A program made the position numbers and the translations under genes. Shown piece by piece: positions 5,886 to 9,372 of a DNA stretch of 9,372 nucleotides (positions are counted from its first letter, which is position 1; every line of letters begins with the position of its first letter). The notes beneath the pieces were generated by a model. That model did not search any database and was not told where the DNA came from. It saw only the letters and a list, made by a program, of their open reading frames with translations. This DNA is from Verrucomicrobiota bacterium. GTDB lineage: Bacteria; Verrucomicrobiota; Verrucomicrobiae; Opitutales; CG1-02-43-26. The stretch spans positions 1 to 9,372 of the forward strand of contig JABDAI010000046.1 in the NCBI GenBank assembly GCA_013289195.1, written 5' to 3'.

Positions 5886-7481
5886 TTAATATAGATATTC
5901 AATAGATTCTAATGTCATATCTGCTAGTACATAATCATCTTTGCCATGATTATAGCACTCAACATTAAAAGGATAAGGTATTGCATCTGTTGTTTGATAA
6001 CAGTGAGCTCCGGGTATGTCATACTGACCTTGTTTAGTGCTATGTATATTCTGATACTGTGGTTCACCATTTATCCCTAACGAAATCGTACCATCATTAT
6101 TTTCCAAAATAGTAAATGTATTATTATTTTCTAAAAAATCCCAGCGAAAGTGTCCTTGATCGTCAATTGGCATAGCTATAGCTGAACCATTATTTGTTAC
6201 TGTGCATTGACGTTGGGCTAATATGATGCCGTCCGAGCAGGACTTTATAGTTATACGGAAATTATAGGAATTTTTAATTTGATCAATAAAATTTTCGTTA
6301 ATTGGTATTAATTTTTGATTCATGTCATTTAAAACATCTGGACATTGTTCGGGGCTATTATAACAACATATTGCTCCAGAATCTAAATTATTTAATAGTT
6401 CTATATTATAGTCTAGATTGTCGGATGTTTTTTTGATTCCATCTTTAATATCGTTAAAAAATGAATTAAAGATAGGTGATCGCAATATATGGGTCATAAA
6501 ATCTTGCTGATTTTGGGCATCTAAATATAAATTTCCAAGATCCTTTCTAGCGGACTCAATTTCTGGAGTTATTATTGAATCACCTACTTCTAGACCTAGA
6601 TAGGTTAAAGGCATGAAAGAATAGCTTTCACTTGCTGCATTGCCTAGGACTGTACCATTTTTAAAGTTAATTTGATCCGGAAAATCATTTGTTCCATAAA
6701 TGAAAACAGCATTTATAGTTTTTTGACAACTAATTAAATTTTCAAGAGAGCAAGATATTACAGGATCTGATGCTTCTGAAAATATTTTTGCAAGCTGTGA
6801 AATATTGCCACCTACTTGAAATGCAGACACTTCTAGTTGCCCTTTAATATCATTTTCGCTTACCACTTGTGCTATTTTCGCTGAAACATTAGACATGCTT
6901 CCATACTTATCCCCACCATTTGCAATAAAAGTAATCTTATCTTCAAGTGAATTAAATTGTACTTTTAATGTAGCATATAGGCCGGCGCCCAAGTGATTTT
7001 GTTGTATGAGCTGATCTCCGCAAATGGATCTAAATTGATTAGGACCTTGTGCATAAACATCTTTACCAAATAGATTTAATGTATCCTCACCAAAGCTATT
7101 TGGTTTAAATATTTCTATTGGTAAAAGTACTTTTTCAGAATAATAAAAAGACTGTGTATAAGAAGTGTCTTTTACAGACCTTGCATAAGTTGCAGATAAG
7201 TCTTCTGAAAAAAGTCCTGTCGAATCAGGTGCCGTTACATCAACATTCAAATCCCTTTGAAATGCTTCAAAAGTTTGTGAATCTCCAAAAAATATTACAG
7301 ATTTGGAATCACCACTAAAGGATTTCGTTCCATTATTAAGACAAGGGAGATTAGTGGGCATTTGCCTATCCGAAGAATAACCACCACCCAATTCATAAGC
7401 TGGGGGTGTTCTAGCAATAGCTATATTATAATGTAGATTGGATTTAAGATTTCCGAATAGATTTTCAAGTCTTTTTGTCAT
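5886..7481 (-). CDS. MACPF-like protein, copy B (most diverged)
   Basis: This 531-aa paralogue has the same architecture: first strand-rich region (84-124), signature-like FRSICGDQLIQQNHLGA (150-166), strand-rich region ending FQVGGN (221-226), helical section (about 307-400), and beta module with SAIAMPIDDQGHFRW and NNDGTISLGING. There is no signal peptide. Cysteines match copy C in position, with one extra (C372 beside C373). It departs from A and C at several places where those two agree: it lacks the GPNPYAVT stretch before SCSLE, has GGDKYGSMSN in place of the KYGSMF-type strand, and carries ICCY instead of a single-cysteine form. Homology to copy C starts about residue 15 (NLHY), and the first residues differ. 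The ribosome site is weak (AAAGATAG), but a clear promoter lies at 7545-7574. It seems intact, so it is probably a functional variant rather than a decaying copy. Confidence 0.75.
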   Translation of the reverse strand: MTKRLENLFGNLKSNLHYNIAIARTPPAYELGGGYSSDRQMPTNLPCLNNGTKSFSGDSKSVIFFGDSQTFEAFQRDLNVDVTAPDSTGLFSEDLSATYARSVKDTSYTQSFYYSEKVLLPIEIFKPNSFGEDTLNLFGKDVYAQGPNQFRSICGDQLIQQNHLGAGLYATLKVQFNSLEDKITFIANGGDKYGSMSNVSAKIAQVVSENDIKGQLEVSAFQVGGNISQLAKIFSEASDPVISCSLENLISCQKTINAVFIYGTNDFPDQINFKNGTVLGNAASESYSFMPLTYLGLEVGDSIITPEIESARKDLGNLYLDAQNQQDFMTHILRSPIFNSFFNDIKDGIKKTSDNLDYNIELLNNLDSGAICCYNSPEQCPDVLNDMNQKLIPINENFIDQIKNSYNFRITIKSCSDGIILAQRQCTVTNNGSAIAMPIDDQGHFRWDFLENNNTFTILENNDGTISLGINGEPQYQNIHSTKQGQYDIPGAHCYQTTDAIPYPFNVECYNHGKDDYVLADMTLESIEYLY

Positions 7482-7544
7482 TTTCTATCTTTTAAATTTG
7501 ATTGTTGAGTTTTTCTTCTACAGCAAAACTGCCCACTTACAGCA

Positions 7545-7574
7545 AGAATAATTCGATTTTGATTCTACTGTCAA
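7545..7574 (-). promoter_or_regulatory. Likely promoter of copy B
   Basis: A perfect TTGACA (7574-7569 on the - strand) is followed after 18 bases by TATTCT (7550-7545, 4/6). The leader to the ATG at 7481 would be about 57 bases. Directly upstream are seven A, and then a block with TATCA/TGATA arms (7605-7601 and 7585-7581 on the - strand) that resembles the block upstream of copy C. The shared layout suggests B and C were duplicated together with their promoters. Confidence 0.5.
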
Positions 7575-7654
7575 TTTTTTTATCACAATTAACTTATTAT
7601 TGATACATTTTTTTATTGTTTGAGATTTTCGTTTGAAATAAAATTAACAATGAA

Positions 7655-7675
7655 AATGACCTTCAAAACTTCAGT
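7655..7675 (-). repeat. Possible relic of a family terminator arm
   Basis: The + strand sequence CTTCAAAACTTCA (7661-7673) matches CTTCAAAATTTCA in the distal arm of the copy C terminator (3987-3999) at 12 of 13 positions, and neighbouring bases are also similar. No partner arm is seen beside it. It could mark the end of a lost gene copy or rearranged terminator, or be chance similarity in AT-rich DNA. Confidence 0.25.
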
Positions 7676-7767
7676 TCGAGATAAAGCAGAGGGTATTCCT
7701 GCATGCAAAATATCGTACCACAGTATTTTTATCGTTAGCTTGATAAAGTGAGTTTTATCTTTTGGCT

Positions 7768-7837
7768 ATAAAAAAAGGCCTTAAAAAATTCAATTTTTTC
7801 TTAACATATGCGTTAAGGCATTAAATTTCAAGGCCTT
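7768..7837 (-). terminator. Hairpin terminator of copy A
   Basis: On the - strand AAGGCCTT (7837-7830) pairs with AAGGCCTT (7782-7775), with further pairing through the adjoining A/T-rich bases. The loop contains a perfect inner stem CTTAAC/GTTAAG (7817-7812 with 7805-7800) around six bases. A run of seven T (7776-7770) follows immediately. This is the most convincing terminator in the window and lies about 30 bases after the copy A stop. Confidence 0.7.
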
Positions 7838-7866
7838 ATTATAGAGAATAATCACTACTTACATTT

Positions 7867-9372
7867 TTAAAATATATCCTCAATAGATTGCAATGTCATA
7901 TCGGCTAGTCCAAAATAGATATGATTGCTGCCGAGATGGCAATAACATTCATTATTAAATGGAAGAGGTATGTGATTCTGATTATTACTGCACAGAGCTT
8001 CTATTTCGTATTGACCTTGCTTAGTGCTTTGTATTTCCAAATAGGATGGATTACCGTTTATTCCTAATGAAATGGTTCCATCGTTGTTTTCAAGAATAGT
8101 AAGTGTATTATTGTGGCCTAAATAATCCCAGCGGAAGTTTCCTTCTTTATCAATTGGCATAGCTATCGATGAACCATGAAGACCATCATCACACGAATCA
8201 AACTTAGTAGATGGTGGAGGACAGCTACGATGATTTGTTTCAAGTTTACATTTCTGTATAGAAACATCAAAATTATAAGAATTTCTTATTTGATCGATAA
8301 AATTTTCATTAATAGGTATTAATTTTTGAGTCATGTTACTTAAAATATGGGTGCACTTTTCTGGTGTATTGTAGCAAGCCATGGCTCCAGTATCTAAATT
8401 GTCTAATAGTTTTATATTATAGTTTAGATCGTCAGCTGTTTTTTCAATTTCATCTTTAATGTTGTTGAAAAACGAATTGAAGATGGGTGACTCTAAAATA
8501 TGGGTTATAAAAACTTGTTCGTGTTGGTTATCCAAATATAAATCTCCAAGACCTTTTCTAGCAGACTCAATTTCTGGAGTTATTATTGAATCCCCTATTT
8601 TTAGCCCTAAATGTGTAAGAGGCATCAAAGTATAACCTTCACTTGCAGCATTACCTAGAACTCTACCATTTTGAAAATTGATCTGATCTGGAAAAACATT
8701 TGCTGCATACGCTAAAACACCGTTGACAGTCTTTTGGCAACTATTTAAATCTTCCAGAGAGCAAGATGTAACAGCATAGGGATTCGGTCCTTCAGAAAAT
8801 ATTTTTGCAAGTTGAGAAACATCGCCTCCTATTTGAAGTGCAGATACTTCTAACTGCCCTTTGATATGATGTTGGCTGACTACTTGTGATATCTTCGTTG
8901 AAACACTAAACATATTTCCGTACTTAGCCCCAGCATTCGCAGTAAAAGTACTCTTATCGTCCTGCGAATCAAAATGTACTTTTAATGTAGCGTATAGGCT
9001 TGCACCTAAGTGATTTTGTTGGACAAGTTGATCTCCACAAACAGCTCTAAAGTGATCAGGACCTTGCTCATAAGCACTTTTACCAAATGGATTTAATGCT
9101 TTCTCACCACTGTCGTTTGGGTTAAATATTTCTGTTGGTAAAAGCACTTTTTCAGAATAATAAAAAGACTGAGTATATGAAGTGTCTTTGATATGCCTTG
9201 CATAGGACGCAGTTAAATCTGCGGAAAAAAGTCCTATCGATCCAGATGCTGATACATCAATGTTCAAATCCTTTTGAAATTCGTCGAAGCTTCGAGAATC
9301 TCCAAAAAATAGTGTAGATTTCGAATCACCGCTAAAGGTTTTTGTTCCATTATTTAGACAGGAAAGGAAAGT
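7867..9372 (-). CDS. MACPF-like protein, copy A (5'-truncated by window edge)
   Basis: The frame is open from the right edge to the stop at 7867, giving 501 residues. By alignment with copies B and C about 43 N-terminal residues are missing. A TTG at 9267 should not be taken as the start, since 35 further upstream codons (TFLSCLNNGT and onward) align with the paralogues. The protein shows GLFSADLTASYAR, signature-like FRAVCGDQLVQQNHLGA, ALQIGGD, the helical section, and the beta module with SSIAMPIDKEGNFRW and NNDGTISLGING. It is closer to copy C than to copy B. The loop before the beta module is longer than in the paralogues and has three cysteines (in IQKCKL, HRSCPP and FDSCDD). The visible part has 12 cysteines. 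Whether it has a signal peptide cannot be judged here. Confidence 0.75.
   Translation of the reverse strand, partial: TFLSCLNNGTKTFSGDSKSTLFFGDSRSFDEFQKDLNIDVSASGSIGLFSADLTASYARHIKDTSYTQSFYYSEKVLLPTEIFNPNDSGEKALNPFGKSAYEQGPDHFRAVCGDQLVQQNHLGASLYATLKVHFDSQDDKSTFTANAGAKYGNMFSVSTKISQVVSQHHIKGQLEVSALQIGGDVSQLAKIFSEGPNPYAVTSCSLEDLNSCQKTVNGVLAYAANVFPDQINFQNGRVLGNAASEGYTLMPLTHLGLKIGDSIITPEIESARKGLGDLYLDNQHEQVFITHILESPIFNSFFNNIKDEIEKTADDLNYNIKLLDNLDTGAMACYNTPEKCTHILSNMTQKLIPINENFIDQIRNSYNFDVSIQKCKLETNHRSCPPPSTKFDSCDDGLHGSSIAMPIDKEGNFRWDYLGHNNTLTILENNDGTISLGINGNPSYLEIQSTKQGQYEIEALCSNNQNHIPLPFNNECYCHLGSNHIYFGLADMTLQSIEDIF

Larger units (their letters stand above)
7482..7866. other. 385-bp intergenic stretch between copies B and A
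   Basis: From right to left this gap holds the 3' flank and terminator hairpin of copy A (7768-7866), about 90 bases with no recognisable feature, a stretch resembling the distal arm of the family terminator (7655-7675), the A-rich block and promoter of copy B (7545-7605), and the copy B leader. It is about twice the length of the gap between C and B (195 bp). The only small open frame I noticed is a 33-codon + strand frame (7650-7751) with no ribosome-binding site, which I do not call a gene. Confidence 0.6.
3969..9372 (-). repeat. Tandem array of three MACPF-like paralogues with their 3' flanks
   Basis: Three direct repeats of a gene-sized unit lie head to tail: copy C (4077-5690), copy B (5886-7481) and copy A (from 7867 past the edge). 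The similarity covers the full protein and continues into the 3' flank: about 40 bases after each stop are recognisably related (4035-4076, 5848-5885, 7826-7866), each containing a CTTA-type arm of the terminator hairpin. In the 65-residue block starting at GDSKS, B matches C at 52 positions and A matches C at 54. The array therefore arose by tandem duplication of a transcription unit and has since diverged. Further copies may lie to the right of the window. Confidence 0.85.

Noticed and set aside
7650..7751. A 33-codon + strand open frame beginning MKMTFKTSVRDKAEG
   Set aside because: It has no ribosome-binding site or promoter, overlaps the terminator-arm relic, and has no recognisable motif; chance is the simpler explanation.
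9265..9267. TTG as the start codon of copy A
   Set aside because: The frame stays open to the window edge, and the 35 codons upstream align closely with copies B and C, so the real start is outside the window.
3969..9372. A CRISPR-like or insertion-sequence origin for the repeats
   Set aside because: The repeats are whole genes with their flanks; there are no short regularly spaced units, transposase or terminal inverted repeats.

Overview
This is an AT-rich bacterial window with compact genes and sigma70-like promoters. Gene content suggests a gammaproteobacterium, possibly a host-associated lineage such as Legionellales. That placement is inferred from the SbmA/BacA-like ABC exporter, the large unusual MACPF-like proteins and the low GC. 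No rRNA, tRNA or marker gene is present to confirm it. I see no CRISPR array, insertion sequence, tRNA or integrase.

Left part, + strand. The window opens inside a gene whose last 76 codons are visible (1-231, unrecognised). Next come a four-helix DUF2975-type membrane protein (394-933) and a 74-aa Cro/CI-type helix-turn-helix regulator (953-1177). These two form a familiar two-gene unit behind a strong promoter that overlaps a perfect 9-bp inverted repeat. After a 119-bp gap with its own likely promoter lies a 724-aa single-chain ABC transporter of the SbmA/BacA/ABCD type (1297-3471). It ends six bases from the convergent 3' end of a YbhB/YbcL-type PEBP protein (3478-3930, - strand).

Right part, - strand. 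Three tandem paralogues of about 530 residues fill 4077-9372; the outermost runs off the right edge. They are called here copy A (7867-9372, 5'-truncated), copy B (5886-7481) and copy C (4077-5690). Each has a divergent MACPF-like pore-forming fold, a helical middle section, and a beta-rich C-terminal module with paired cysteines. No Sec signal peptide is visible in the two complete copies. Each gene carries its own 3' flank with a related hairpin, and B and C have similar promoters, so they look like separately transcribed members of a locally amplified family rather than one operon.

The MACPF-like array is the most interesting part. The proteins are very similar overall but differ in a cysteine-bounded loop near the C-terminus, and copy B is the most diverged. 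Whether they act on host membranes, on competing microbes or on protists cannot be decided from sequence alone.
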